Below are positions 1 to 8,114 of a stretch of DNA of 64,000 nucleotides, in pieces. Position 1 is the first letter of the stretch, and each line of letters starts with the position of its first letter. The DNA comes from Chitinophagaceae bacterium (lineage in GTDB: Bacteria; Bacteroidota; Bacteroidia; Chitinophagales; Chitinophagaceae), in assembly GCA_024707305.1 (NCBI GenBank), contig JANPZZ010000022.1, positions 1 through 64,000 of the forward strand, read 5' to 3'. The notes beneath the pieces are model-generated. The model was not told where the DNA came from. It worked only from the letters and a program-made list of their open reading frames with translations, and searched no databases. Both the position numbers and the translations under genes were made by a program.

Positions 1-64
1 GTACTAGGCCGCTTTTTTGGGACAAGTTAAAAATAGATTTTTTTAACTTTAAACCTGAAAAACG

Positions 65-331
65 ATGAAAAAGTCAAGATTTACCGAAGCACAGATTATC
101 GGGATTTTAAACGAACAGGGCAGCGGCCTGAAGGTCTCGGAGATCTGCCGCAAGCACGGTATTAGTGAGGCGACCTTTCATAATTGGAAAAGCAAGTATG
201 GCGGTCTGAGTGTGGATGAACTTAAACGGCTCAAAGAGCTGGAAGCAGAAAACCTTCGCCTCCGTCGGCTGGTAGCAGATTTGTCGCTCGATAATCAAAT
301 CCTAAAAGAGATTAACGGAAAAAAGTGGTAA
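65..331 (+). CDS. IS3-family transposase OrfA (helix-turn-helix subunit)
   Basis: 88 aa. Residues about 6-45 form the HTH_Tnp_1 helix-turn-helix (FTEAQII, VSEICRKHGISEATFHNWK), which recognises the terminal repeats. Residues 55-80 are a leucine-rich coiled coil (LKELEAENLRLRRLV) for multimerisation. The gene ends inside the start of orfB. At 319-325 there is an A6G heptamer read A AAA AAG in the orfA frame, the classic IS3 slippery site. A -1 slip there gives the OrfAB transposase, while non-shifted translation stops at 331 and gives OrfA, a regulator in this family. The reading frame is intact. Confidence 0.93.
   Translation: MKKSRFTEAQIIGILNEQGSGLKVSEICRKHGISEATFHNWKSKYGGLSVDELKRLKELEAENLRLRRLVADLSLDNQILKEINGKKW
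319..325 (+). promoter_or_regulatory. Programmed -1 ribosomal frameshift site of the IS
   Basis: AAAAAAG is read A-AAA-AAG in the orfA frame. OrfB lies in the -1 frame and overlaps the orfA end by 7 nt. This is the standard IS3 arrangement and differs from the accidental-looking frame breaks elsewhere in the window. Confidence 0.85.
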
Positions 332-1140
332 CACCCGAGCAATCGGAGCAGTGTGTTGCGCACGTATTACGGACGTTTCCTAAAGCCACACATGCCCGGG
401 TGTGCCGTTTGAGCGGTTGCTCCAGGAAGAAAAAATATTACTCTCCCAAAATGCCAGCCAAAGACGCGGTGGTGAAGAAGGCTATCCAGGAAGTGGTAGG
501 CACCAGCCGTAAGGGAAGAGTGAAAGTGATTCGGCTGGTGCAAAAGAAACACCCTGAGATGGGTACCTTTAAAATCCGTCGTGTGTACGAAAGGGAGGGA
601 TTTGCGTTGAGTAAACGACTGAGGCGTCGCCTGAAAGACCATCCCAAAAACCCGCTACCGCTCTGCCTTTCTGCTAATGAAGAATGGGCAATGGACTTCA
701 TGTCGGATGCACTGGTAAATGGAAAAAAGATTCGTACCCTCAATGTCGTAGATCACTACAACCGTTTTTGCCTGGGTATAAAAGTGGGTCAGAGTCTGCC
801 CGCAAGAGCTGTCACCCGCTGTCTGGATGAGTTGATCGAAAGCTACGGAGCCCCCCAGCGGATCCGAACAGACAACGGACCGGAATTCCGCTCCAGGCAT
901 TTTCAAAAATGGCTCAACAATCGAAAGATTGCGTGGAGTCCCATTCAAAAAGGGAAACCACAACAGAATGCCATTGTGGAGCGTTTTAACCGAACCTTCC
1001 GCGAAGATGTTCTCGACGCCAACCTGTTTATTTCCATCGAACACGCCGAACAAATCATTCAGCAGTGGAAAGTGGATTACAACAACATCCGCCCCCATCA
1101 ATCACTTAACTTTCAAACACCCGCCTCTTATGCAGCATAG
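325..1140 (+). CDS. IS3-family transposase OrfB (DDE integrase domain)
   Basis: 271 aa from a GTG at 325, normally made as an OrfAB fusion by -1 frameshifting at 319-325. An HTH_21-like segment (about residues 40-105) precedes an rve/RNase H-fold integrase core. The catalytic triad is visible: D124 in WAMDFMSD, D183 in RTDNGPEF and E219 in AIVERFNRTFRED. The D183-E219 gap is 35 residues, the D-D-35-E spacing of the family. It carries out strand cleavage and transfer through a circular intermediate in known IS3 elements. The frame is intact, so the element is potentially active. Confidence 0.93.
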   Translation: MVTPEQSEQCVAHVLRTFPKATHARVCRLSGCSRKKKYYSPKMPAKDAVVKKAIQEVVGTSRKGRVKVIRLVQKKHPEMGTFKIRRVYEREGFALSKRLRRRLKDHPKNPLPLCLSANEEWAMDFMSDALVNGKKIRTLNVVDHYNRFCLGIKVGQSLPARAVTRCLDELIESYGAPQRIRTDNGPEFRSRHFQKWLNNRKIAWSPIQKGKPQQNAIVERFNRTFREDVLDANLFISIEHAEQIIQQWKVDYNNIRPHQSLNFQTPASYAA

Positions 1141-1174
1141 GTTTTTGAAGGCATCAGCTCCAGAATTTAAAAAA

Positions 1175-1192
1175 GCAGGACCGCAGTCCTGC
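1175..1192. terminator. Hairpin downstream of orfB
   Basis: GCAGGAC, four-base loop, GTCCTGC. It is a perfect 7-bp stem inside the IS 3' end, preceded by an A run. It could end transposase transcription or block read-in. There is no strong T run on the plus strand, so the terminator role is uncertain. Confidence 0.4.
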
Positions 1193-1329
1193 CTCATTCT
1201 GTCGGATGAATTTATCCCTGGCGAGTTGCTCCCCAGCAGAGCTCGCTTCCGTTTCAATTCACCAATGCAAAATTCAAAACGACTAACTATATTTACAACC
1301 TGTCAAAAAAAAGCGACCACTTACCGCCC

Positions 1330-1527
1330 GCTAACGTGAAGGCATTGGCGATGTGGCGGTATTCTGTGTTCCGTCAGCCCGGTGCCGCTGCTGATTAAAG
1401 ATACAAAAGCTCATTGTTTATTCTGCTGTTCGGCATTATTCGTCAGCCGAATCTAAAGCTGGGTAGCGAACAAAAAGTTGAAAATATATTCGTCGCCCCG
1501 CCATATTGCCAATGCAATGTTAGCTGC
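1330..1527 (-). repeat. attC-like recombination site 1 (about 198 bp imperfect palindrome)
   Basis: The left arm GCTAACGTGAAGGCATTGGC, continuing GATGTGGCGG, pairs with the right arm CCGCCATATTGCCAATGC followed by AATGTTAGCTGC. The mismatches and unpaired bases resemble an attC bulge pattern. Outer cores on the minus strand are GCTAAC and GTTAGC, against the integron consensus RYYYAAC and GTTRRRY; they differ at one internal position. The site lies 3' of the minus-strand cassette gene that stops at 1550. At about 198 bp it is longer than most attC sites. Confidence 0.65.
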
Positions 1528-1549
1528 TCGCCATTCGTCTGTCAGAGAT

Positions 1550-2349
1550 TTAGTCTCCAAATAGCTTTCCCAAATATGCGCCCAAAACAGCAGCGATAAT
1601 AAACAATATTAGACTGTATAACCAGTGGTCTTTTGCAAGTTCAAATAATCCCTGCGGACTAAGTCCATAAATGTCTCGCCACTTTGATTTGGTCTTGAAA
1701 TTTTCTTCTGCCGTCAACTTGAGAATATTTTCAATAACGTCGACTTTGGCTAATGTTGATTGGTGTAAACGTACATACTCTTTATCTTCAAAAGATTGGG
1801 CTTCTTCGTCGCCGTTAAGCCAATGCTTCGGTGAAATTTTGTTCATTTCTAAAATAGAAGGAAGTCGTGGATGACTGGAATATCCTTTTCCATATTTGTC
1901 AATTAACAGGCGAGCAAGGTCAAATTTATTTTCGTCTTTGATTTCAAATGGTTTAGTTCCTAAAACTGTTGCTCTGTATTGTAGTGCTTCAAATCCGTAA
2001 TTGATGTCCCGCATGTTCCAGTGTATCCATTTATAGTCCTTGTGCTCTTTTACAAAATCAAAAAGTCTTTGAGCATTTCCTTTTCAAGCTGATCGTAACT
2101 ACCGTTTACCTCGTCAAGCGGTATTTTTTTCAGTTCCGCAACCTTGTGAATGGAAAAAGATTTTGTCTGTGCTGTGTTTAGATACCTAACAGCAATTGAA
2201 GTAATTCTTGGTGTCTTGCCATCCTTTATGTCATAGAAACTTTCACAAGAATAATGTATGATTAAACAATGTGAATTGTTGTCATAAAAACTGTTTATTG
2301 TTTCCTTCGCCTTCCTATGTCTGCTTATTCTTCGTTTGGTTTGTCCCAT
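1550..2349 (-). CDS. Cassette protein of unknown function with C-terminal membrane anchor (one frame break)
   Basis: I do not recognise the family. Two open segments (2050-2349 and 1550-2014) join if one T is added to a T5 run near 2065. That gives a continuous protein of about 266 aa that reads through KDFFDFVKEHKDYKWIHWN into MRDINYGFEALQY. The N-terminal half is soluble and mixed alpha/beta. A single hydrophobic segment near the C-terminus (LYSLILFIIAAVLGAYLG) suggests a tail anchor. The gene starts about 30 nt from the core of attC-like site 2 and stops 23 nt from site 1, as expected for a one-gene cassette. The break looks like a sequencing indel, because both halves keep good coding character. 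Confidence 0.65.
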
Positions 2350-2377
2350 TTAAGTACGATGTCAGTTTATGGTGGCA

Positions 2378-2577
2378 GCTAACGTTCAGGGCTTGCTGCT
2401 GTGCTGGTATTCTGTGTTCCGTCAGCCCGGCAATTGAAGCCCAATAGAATTACTGATGTGGAAGATAAGAACTAAAGCCGAATAGAATTACGTCTGACCG
2501 AACCGCTGCTGATAGCGAACAAAAAGATGAGGGTTTATTCGTCTGCCAGCATAGCAGCAAACCGAATGTTGTGCGGT
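2378..2577 (-). repeat. attC-like recombination site 2
   Basis: The left arm starts GCTAACGTTCAGGGCTTGCT. The right arm ends CAGCATAGCAGCAAACCGAA followed by TGTTGTGC. The arms pair over about 28 bp with a few mismatches. Minus-strand cores are GCACAAC and GTTAGCT. The interior shares the segment TATTCTGTGTTCCGTCAG with sites 1 and 4. The 3' end of the 2488-3075 gene runs into this site. Confidence 0.65.
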
Positions 2578-3075
2578 CGTACTGCTGTCAGAGTGATAGG
2601 GTTCACCGAAATATGAACCACAGTCTATGCAAAATTTGTCACTTGTAATATTTGAATGACTACACTTTTTTTTAAAGACATCCCATTCATTATACAGAAT
2701 TCTTTCTTCGGTGGCATAAGACGATTTTAAGCCGTCAATTTTTGCAATGATAGCTTTTTTCATCTCTTTTATCTCCTCTCTTGAATATTTTGCTTTCAAT
2801 TGCCGCCTCCATTGCCTTGTTTTTTCAATGTTGGTATCATAGTTATCATAATCTCGGTCTGATAAAGTTTCAGGATATTCCGGACCTCCATAATAATCAC
2901 AATCTGGACAAATGTACATTCCTGTCCCTTCACCAATTTCAGGATGAGTACATTTAGATTTTATTACTCGCCACTCTTCGTTAAGCTTTTCAAGGTTACG
3001 GGTATGTCTGTCATACGCTGACTTTAACCTGGCTTGAAATACTTGAACTTCTTTGCTAAAATAGGAGTGTATCAC
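2488..3075 (-). CDS. Cassette protein with two zinc-ribbon-like motifs and coiled coils
   Basis: 195 aa, no recognised family. A charged N-terminal helix is followed by a Cys cluster (KCTHPE, then YICPDCDYYGG). A second helical region rich in K/R/E (about residues 85-125) precedes a second cluster (KCSHSNITSDK, then FCIDCGSYFG). The internal repeat of helix plus C-x-H...CxxC suggests a duplicated zinc-binding unit. The start codon overlaps the stop of the Cas9-like gene (ATGA at 3072-3075), so the two are translationally coupled. The last 25 or so residues are encoded by the attC-like site. A one-base indel near 2595 would instead end the protein just before that site, so the C-terminus is uncertain. 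Confidence 0.7.
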   Translation of the reverse strand: MIHSYFSKEVQVFQARLKSAYDRHTRNLEKLNEEWRVIKSKCTHPEIGEGTGMYICPDCDYYGGPEYPETLSDRDYDNYDTNIEKTRQWRRQLKAKYSREEIKEMKKAIIAKIDGLKSSYATEERILYNEWDVFKKKCSHSNITSDKFCIDCGSYFGEPYHSDSSTTAQHSVCCYAGRRINPHLFVRYQQRFGQT

Positions 3076-3446
3076 TTTTGTTCAGTATTTACTTTTTTGT
3101 CTTGGTGTGAAATGGTTAACAACGCAACAAGAAAAGTCATTGAAATATTCAACCAAAACTGCCAGTTAGTAGTATTAATGAATGATAAAAGGGTTGTCAA
3201 GATTGTGAATACAGTCAATACTTTTAGAGCTATATTTTTTTTGTCAAACGAAAGGGTTTCATTTATTAAACGGTTACTACTGTGCCTGTTTTTAAATCTC
3301 CGAATTTGTCTTGCAATAACTCTTTTGTCAGTATGAGAATTAGGGAATATTCTTACACCAGCATTGAGTAATTTGTTTTTGTCGGTGTCAACCAATGCCC
3401 AACCAATCGAATTGGTGCCTAGGTCAAGTCCTAATACTTTTGTCAT
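3072..3446 (-). CDS. Small protein with Cas9-like N-terminus (RuvC-I plus bridge-helix-like) and two membrane segments
   Basis: 124 aa. Residues 1-35 match the start of type II-C Cas9: a RuvC-I motif GLDLGTNSIGWALVD with the catalytic-type Asp at position 8, then AGVRIFP. Residues 41-60 are Arg/Lys-rich (RVIARQIRRFKNRHSSNRL), as in the Cas9 bridge helix. Instead of recognition, HNH or further RuvC segments, the chain continues into two hydrophobic helices (about 79-96 and 97-113) and a charged tail. With one of the three RuvC segments it should not be a nuclease. An A8 run near 3231 lies between the two halves, so an indel-created fusion cannot be excluded, though both halves share one uninterrupted frame. 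It is translationally coupled to the zinc-ribbon protein. Function unknown. Confidence 0.7.
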   Translation of the reverse strand: MTKVLGLDLGTNSIGWALVDTDKNKLLNAGVRIFPNSHTDKRVIARQIRRFKNRHSSNRLINETLSFDKKNIALKVLTVFTILTTLLSFINTTNWQFWLNISMTFLVALLTISHQDKKVNTEQK

Positions 3447-3485
3447 TTTAGAATAAGTTTAAATTTTGAAGGCTGTCATAGTATG

Positions 3486-3552
3486 CCGCACAACGTAAAC
3501 GACCAGTAAATATTTGTCAGCGAGCATAGCAAAGAGCCCCTTGTTGTGTGCA
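3486..3552 (-). repeat. attC-like recombination site 3 (short form)
   Basis: Outer cores CGCACAACG and TTGTTGTGTGC are inverted. The right half resembles the right arm of site 2 (TTTGTC, GAGCATAGCA). The long interior of sites 1, 2, 4 and 5 is missing, leaving about 65 bp, close to a typical attC length. It ends 6 nt from the stop of the next cassette gene. Confidence 0.5.
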
Positions 3553-3557
3553 ATAAT

Positions 3558-4316
3558 TTAAATTAACAGTCTGTAGATGTAAACATAACTCACCTCGATT
3601 TGGCCTTGCCCGGGAGTATATTGAAGATGGATTCTAACGTTTTTATTAAATTCTGCTTTAAAAGCTATGCAAACTATTTCTCCCTTTGTCGACGGCGTTT
3701 TATAATCAGTTGCTGCGTTTACACCGTTTGGTTCAACAATTTTGTCGTGACACCATAATTGGAATTTACCAGTAGTGCCTTTCGTGGATCTTACGTGACA
3801 CAATATCTCGTAGGTTGAACCAATATCTAAATGATTTATATAATCTTGATGAGCTCCGTCAGTACCTTGAGGGGCTGTGGTGCCAGAAAATATTATTTTA
3901 TTATTCTCTAACCTAGCACAGTTGCTTCCCCAATGATTTAAATTCCATAAAGAATTCATTACAAATCTTTTAACCAGTTCTTTGGTTCCGAAATTTATCG
4001 GCTGACGGTATTTAAAAATTAGAAGCAGTGTAATAGATATACTTGCTAAGAGAATAAGACTACCAGGAATAAGCAGGTTGGGATAGACATTTTTAAAAAT
4101 TAGGAAGAAGGATATTAAGAGTGTTGTACCAATTAACAAGTGCCAATTTTTTCTGAAGAAAAAGGATAGCTTTTCTTTAAAGAGAATAAATAGAATAGAG
4201 ACTCCTACAATTCCAGAAATTCCCAACTTCAGCTTTAACGCCATTGATGGAAACAACCAAGCAATCAAGCCAAGCAATCCAAAGATTAATGATATCAAAA
4301 ATTCATTGCTTCTCAT
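3558..4316 (-). CDS. Cassette membrane protein: four TM helices plus C-terminal beta-sandwich-like domain
   Basis: About 252 aa from the ATG at 4316; a GTG at 4328 in the same frame is an alternative start but lies within site 4. The N-terminal 110 residues form about four hydrophobic helices (FLISLIFGLLGLIAWLF, ISGIVGVSILFILF, LIGTTLLISFFLIF, PGSLILLASISITLLLIF). The C-terminal half (from LWNLNHWGSN to the end) has alternating hydrophobic and aromatic strands (YEILCHVRST, KFQLWCHDK, VRIHLQYTPGQGQIEVSYVYIYRL), as in carbohydrate-binding-module or jelly-roll folds. This domain reading is by eye. The gene sits alone between attC-like sites 3 and 4. No function can be assigned. Confidence 0.65.
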   Translation of the reverse strand: MRSNEFLISLIFGLLGLIAWLFPSMALKLKLGISGIVGVSILFILFKEKLSFFFRKNWHLLIGTTLLISFFLIFKNVYPNLLIPGSLILLASISITLLLIFKYRQPINFGTKELVKRFVMNSLWNLNHWGSNCARLENNKIIFSGTTAPQGTDGAHQDYINHLDIGSTYEILCHVRSTKGTTGKFQLWCHDKIVEPNGVNAATDYKTPSTKGEIVCIAFKAEFNKNVRIHLQYTPGQGQIEVSYVYIYRLLI

Positions 4317-4328
4317 AATATTGAGCAC

Positions 4329-4522
4329 AAGGTTAATGTATTTGCGATGTGGCGGTATTCTGTGTTCCGTCTGCCCGGTGCCGCTGCTCGTTATAGATAC
4401 AAATGCTCATTGTTTATTCTATTGCTCGGGGTTATTCGTCTGCTGAAACGAAACTGAGTAGCGCACAAAAAGCTGAGAATATATTCGTCGCCCCGCCATA
4501 TTGCCAATGCAATGTTAGCTAC
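4329..4522 (-). repeat. attC-like recombination site 4 (one degenerate outer core)
   Basis: The interior and right arm are nearly identical to site 1 (GATGTGGCGGTATTCTGTGT; CCCCGCCATATTGCCAATGC then AATGTTAGCT). The left outer core is degenerate (GGTTAATG instead of GCTAACG), so recombination at this end may be impaired or the sequence has drifted. It ends 6 nt before the stop of the helicase gene. Confidence 0.6.
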
Positions 4523-4527
4523 AGTTC

Positions 4528-7050
4528 TTATCTTGTCTTTTTCCTATAGCTTTCTGTATAATCTTGTTGCAAATTCTCGATTGCTAGCTTACTTGTATTC
4601 AGTATTTGCTGTAATTTCTCTTCGCTTATCTCACCGATTGAGAAGGGTTTTAATTCTTTGACAAATGCTTTAACATGATTTTTAAATTCTCTTAACTTCC
4701 CCTTCCTCATTATTGATACCTCATGAGTGAAGTCGCCATAATACGATAAATTTCTTGTCGGTATTATCAAAATTCTTTTTACACTTAACGAGCCGTATTC
4801 AGATTCAAACCACCCACAATGAGAATTCATTTGTCCAGATTCATATTTATTTATTTCCTCTCTTCCATCTTCCACCTCACTTTTGCATTCAAAAAGAAAG
4901 TATTTATTTTCAACCCCACCCCACAAATTATCCGGTCCTTTTCTAAATTCTTTATCAGGTCTTTGACTAATAAATCCAAGGAGATTACCTATTTCAAACA
5001 AGGCATTCTCAAATTTCTCAGCTTCAACTCCAAATGTCAAGTTGCTTAAAATGTCGTCTATTGCTAATGAGAGTTCATCATAACTTTCAAACTGAGATAA
5101 ATACTCTTTAATTCTTTTAATTCTAGCTTCATTTATATACTCAATCTTTTTATAACTAATTCCATCCTTAGGTTTTAAAAGCTGTAAATTGCTTTTAAAA
5201 GCGCTTTTCTGCGAAGTGTTAGAGTCAATTCTGCTAAGGCCATATTTGTACCTAGCCAATGTTTGCAGATACCATCCTCTTTCGTTATTATCTAAAGCGG
5301 TAGAATCGACAAAAGTTTGCATCAACATGGATGCTGTTTCATAGTCTCCCCAGAAATTTGCCTGTTCGCAATCCCTCTCTATTTTAAGTAAATCGTAAAT
5401 GTCAGATTGCTTTGGGTCCGAAACTATTTTTTCCATTTCCTCTTTATAAAATTCCTTCCATCCTTCATCTCTTTTCAAGGATTGTCTAATTAAGGAAGTT
5501 AATACTTGAAAGGAATCGGTGTTTCTTAAATCATCTTTTGCCAACTCAGCGATTTGCATTCCAATTTCGATTTGTTGTCTTGTTTGTACGGAGAAGTATT
5601 TGCCAGTTTTTTTACTTTTTATGAATTTAACTAGGTCTGCTCCGATAATAATAATAACCGTATAATCCTTTTCACCTCTTACACTTCGCCCTAGTCCTTG
5701 CTCAATCTTTTGAGCTATTTTAATGTTTATTAGGTCACTCGTAGACCTACACATCTCTTCATACCTTTCATGAAGGGAATTAAAATAAGGCATTGAGTCC
5801 ATTATTAAAATCCTGCAGGACTCATCTGGCAAATCAATACCATCATATCTGTTAACCACAACAAGAGTTACATTATAAGCACCCCTTTTTAATAATGTAA
5901 TTCTTTCAAAAATGTTTTCTGTATTTGAAACAAAAGCTCCTAGGGTTGAATAGAGTTGGGCTTTTTTAAAACTTGAAACAAGTGATATTATCCCATAAGT
6001 TGTATTTGAGGGCGGAGAGAATTTATTAATTATCAGTTCCCGGTCTAAATCGTCAGCAATTAATGAAGGGAGAAGTATCATTTTTTCACCAGACCACTTT
6101 TGGTTTGATGTCGTAAGTGGTTTTTTCACAGATTCAATTGAAAAATTCAATCCCTTAATAAAAAACGAATCGTCTTGTGTTGTTGCAGACATCAAAATTC
6201 TTTTGTTCAGCCGTAGTAAAAGTCGGAAACTTATCTAATGGAATTAAGTATGGTGAAATTTCTAACTCATTCCCACTAACGAAAGCCTGGCATTTATCAA
6301 TATGGTCTTTAATAATCGGCCAAACGAATGTTATATTGGAATCTGATTTATACTCCGCTAAAATTTTCGTGACCGCATTTTTCTTGTCAATCCATCCCCA
6401 ATAAGGAATTGGAAGAACTGTCTCATAATTCCCACTTTTCATATCCAAAAAACTTCCTTCGCCCTGATTTCGTAGATCATCTTCGAATAGAGATATTATC
6501 TGGCTGTAGACTGGATGGTCTTTTCCAACTTTTATTGTAAATGAGTTTTTTATAGCGTCAATGCATGCATGTGAATCATCTAAAATGATACTACCTACGG
6601 TGACTGCACCGTTGTCTATTCCAAAAATACTTTTCCCGTTAAATAGTTTTTGAGCATGCGTAATCAGGATTTTTTTCCAACAAGAAAATCATTTGGTAAG
6701 TCATTGTCTTCTGGAATAGTGCAAAAGGGTATTCCAAATTTCTTAGCTTCCTGACAAACTTGTTGTACTAAATATTTATTTGGGCAAACAAATAATGCTG
6801 GTTTGCTAGAACTATTAATTTTAGAATATAACATTAATAGGCCTATTAGGGTTTTTCCCTCTCCTGTATGAAGTTTAAGTATTAAATCTCTGTCATTAAC
6901 TCTTTCCTTATACCATGAATCTAAAATTTCAGACTGTACAGGTCTTAATGGACCAGTAATACTTTTTCTATCTAATGTGTCATAAATCTCGACAGGGTTG
7001 ACTATCTTGTCAGTTGCGGATTTGTTTACCTTTTTCTTAAAGTCTACCAT
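4528..7050 (-). CDS. DinG/XPD-like helicase with C-terminal PD-(D/E)XK-like nuclease motif (two frame breaks)
   Basis: Three open segments join into about 840 aa. Adding one A to the A7 run near 6668 leads GKK into ILITHAQKLFNG. A second one-base change near 6185 joins TTAEQK to RILMSATTQDDSFF. Visible motifs in order are a Q-like motif (GPLRPVQSEILDSWY), Walker A (LHTGEGKTLIG), a DEAH variant DDSHA, motif III LMSAT, and motif VI with QGLGRSVRGEKDY, the HELICc2 style of DinG/XPD. The C-terminal region has PDNLW followed by YFLFECKSE, a PD...ExK arrangement typical of restriction-type nucleases. The architecture suggests nucleic-acid surveillance or phage defence, which is inference. It is the only gene of its cassette (sites 4 and 5). 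Confidence 0.75.
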
Positions 7051-7075
7051 TTATTGTGATTTTTTTAGAATTGTA

Positions 7076-7273
7076 GCTAACGGACACGGCTTGGCGATGT
7101 GGCGGTATTTGAAAATCGTCAGCCCGCAACCGCTGCTAAATTTATAACTAAATGCTCATTGTTTATTCGGTTGCTTGGCGTTATTCGTTTGCCGAAACCA
7201 ATGCTGATTAACGAACAAAAAGGTTAGAATTTATTCTTCGCCCCGCCATATTGCCAAACCGCCTGTTGGCTGC
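7076..7273 (-). repeat. attC-like recombination site 5
   Basis: The left arm GCTAACGGACACGGCTTGGC plus GATGTGGCGG pairs with the right arm CCGCCATATTGCCAAACC plus GCCTGTTGGCTGC. Minus-strand cores are GCCAAC and GTTAGC. The interior again holds CTCATTGTTTATTC and a TAACGAACAAAAAG segment shared with the other long sites. It ends 4 nt from the stop of the next gene. Confidence 0.65.
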
Positions 7274-7276
7274 AGT

Positions 7277-7696
7277 TTATGCGTCTTCATCATCATTTGT
7301 TTCATTTTCGTCTTCTGAAGATTCGTGAAAATCACTAAATCTCACTTCTTCGTTGTAGCGAAGTTCTGGATATTTGTCGTCAAAATTTTGGTGCAAGACA
7401 ATGTGAACTCGTTTGAAAAGTATGTCGAGGTTTTCTTTGTCATCACCGATGTCATACATCATGCTGACGATGTGTTCCTTCCCGTCTTTGCTTTTGTTCT
7501 TATCAATACAAAGCAACGATATACTAAAATCGTCAGTGCCATAAATTGATAAGCCAATAATGTCAAATCTTTTTTCGTCAAGTTTAAAATACCTGCCGAT
7601 ACTCTTTAAAGTGTCACCGGCATATCTGCTAAGTGCATCAGAAATGTCTGCAGCAACAGAACCTATAAAGTCATTGTATTGTACGTCCGCTTTCAT
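7277..7696 (-). CDS. Cassette protein of unknown function with acidic tail
   Basis: 139 aa, not recognised. The first 110 residues look like a small alpha/beta domain (DIIGLSIYGTDDFSISLLCIDK, then HIVSMMYDIGDD, then FKRVHIVLHQNFDD). The last 20 residues are almost all Asp/Glu/Asn (SSEDENETNDDEDA). It has no signal peptide or membrane segment, so it is cytoplasmic. It shares its cassette with the lipoprotein gene upstream (22-nt gap, no attC-like site between them). The acidic tail could be a DNA mimic or a binding surface, but nothing in the sequence decides this. Confidence 0.65.
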   Translation of the reverse strand: MKADVQYNDFIGSVAADISDALSRYAGDTLKSIGRYFKLDEKRFDIIGLSIYGTDDFSISLLCIDKNKSKDGKEHIVSMMYDIGDDKENLDILFKRVHIVLHQNFDDKYPELRYNEEVRFSDFHESSEDENETNDDEDA

Positions 7697-7717
7697 TATT
7701 TATTAGGTTTTAAATTA

Positions 7718-8089
7718 TTAATACCGGATTCGAATTTCCGTAACGTTGTCAGGTTCCCTATAATTTCCCATCTTAATGAATTTTTCGCATGAACCCGTAA
7801 TTCCTCTCGTATCTTGTAATGTAACTGTATAATTCTTTTTCGCTATTAACTTATCGTCGAAAAAAATAATGCTACAAATTCATCAGCTCCACTGCCAGTT
7901 GCACAATAATGCCATTCTTCCACTTTTTTATAAAAATCGCTTTTTACAGGTTGTCCCATAATTGCTTCAACTTCACTTTTTGTCATTCCCTCATGCAGTT
8001 TGTATGAGATACTTAGAACTTGTCTTGTTCCTCTTAAAGTTGCACAAGAGGTCAATCCTAAAATAAGGGCAAAAAAAATAATTCTCATT
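7718..8089 (-). CDS. Small BamE/SmpA-like lipoprotein (one frame break)
   Basis: Start chosen at the ATG giving MRIIFFALILGLTSCATLRG, a lipoprotein signal peptide with lipobox LTSC. The mature part has HEGMTKSEVEAIMGQPVKSD and VEEWHYC, the pattern of SmpA/OmlA (BamE-type) domains. The frame fails in a T8 run near 7860. Adding one T continues it as FFDDKLIAKKNYTVTLQDT and on to a stop at 7718, for about 124 aa. It starts about 25 nt from the core of attC-like site 6, so it would be the first gene of the first cassette. Real BamE is chromosomal, so this is probably an accessory paralogue. Confidence 0.6.
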
Positions 8090-8114
8090 TTGTAAAAGTT
8101 TGGTCTAAAAAATT

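Larger units (their letters stand above)
7..1318 (+). mobile_element. IS3-family insertion sequence (IS407-like), complete
   Basis: The element holds overlapping orfA and orfB. Its ends are imperfect inverted repeats: the left end begins GGCCGCTTTTTTGGGACA at 7, and the right end, read in reverse, begins GGTCGCTTTTTTTTGACA and closes at 1318. Length of about 1.31 kb fits the IS3 family. A clear target duplication is not visible (ACTA on the left, ACTT on the right), and only six bases of left flank lie in the window. The element abuts the first attC-like site of the cassette array, so it may have landed in or beside a cassette. The IS407 assignment rests on the OrfA sequence pattern. Confidence 0.85.

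Noticed and set aside
655..1101. Open frame antisense to the transposase
   Set aside because: It is a shadow of orfB with no motif or start signal.
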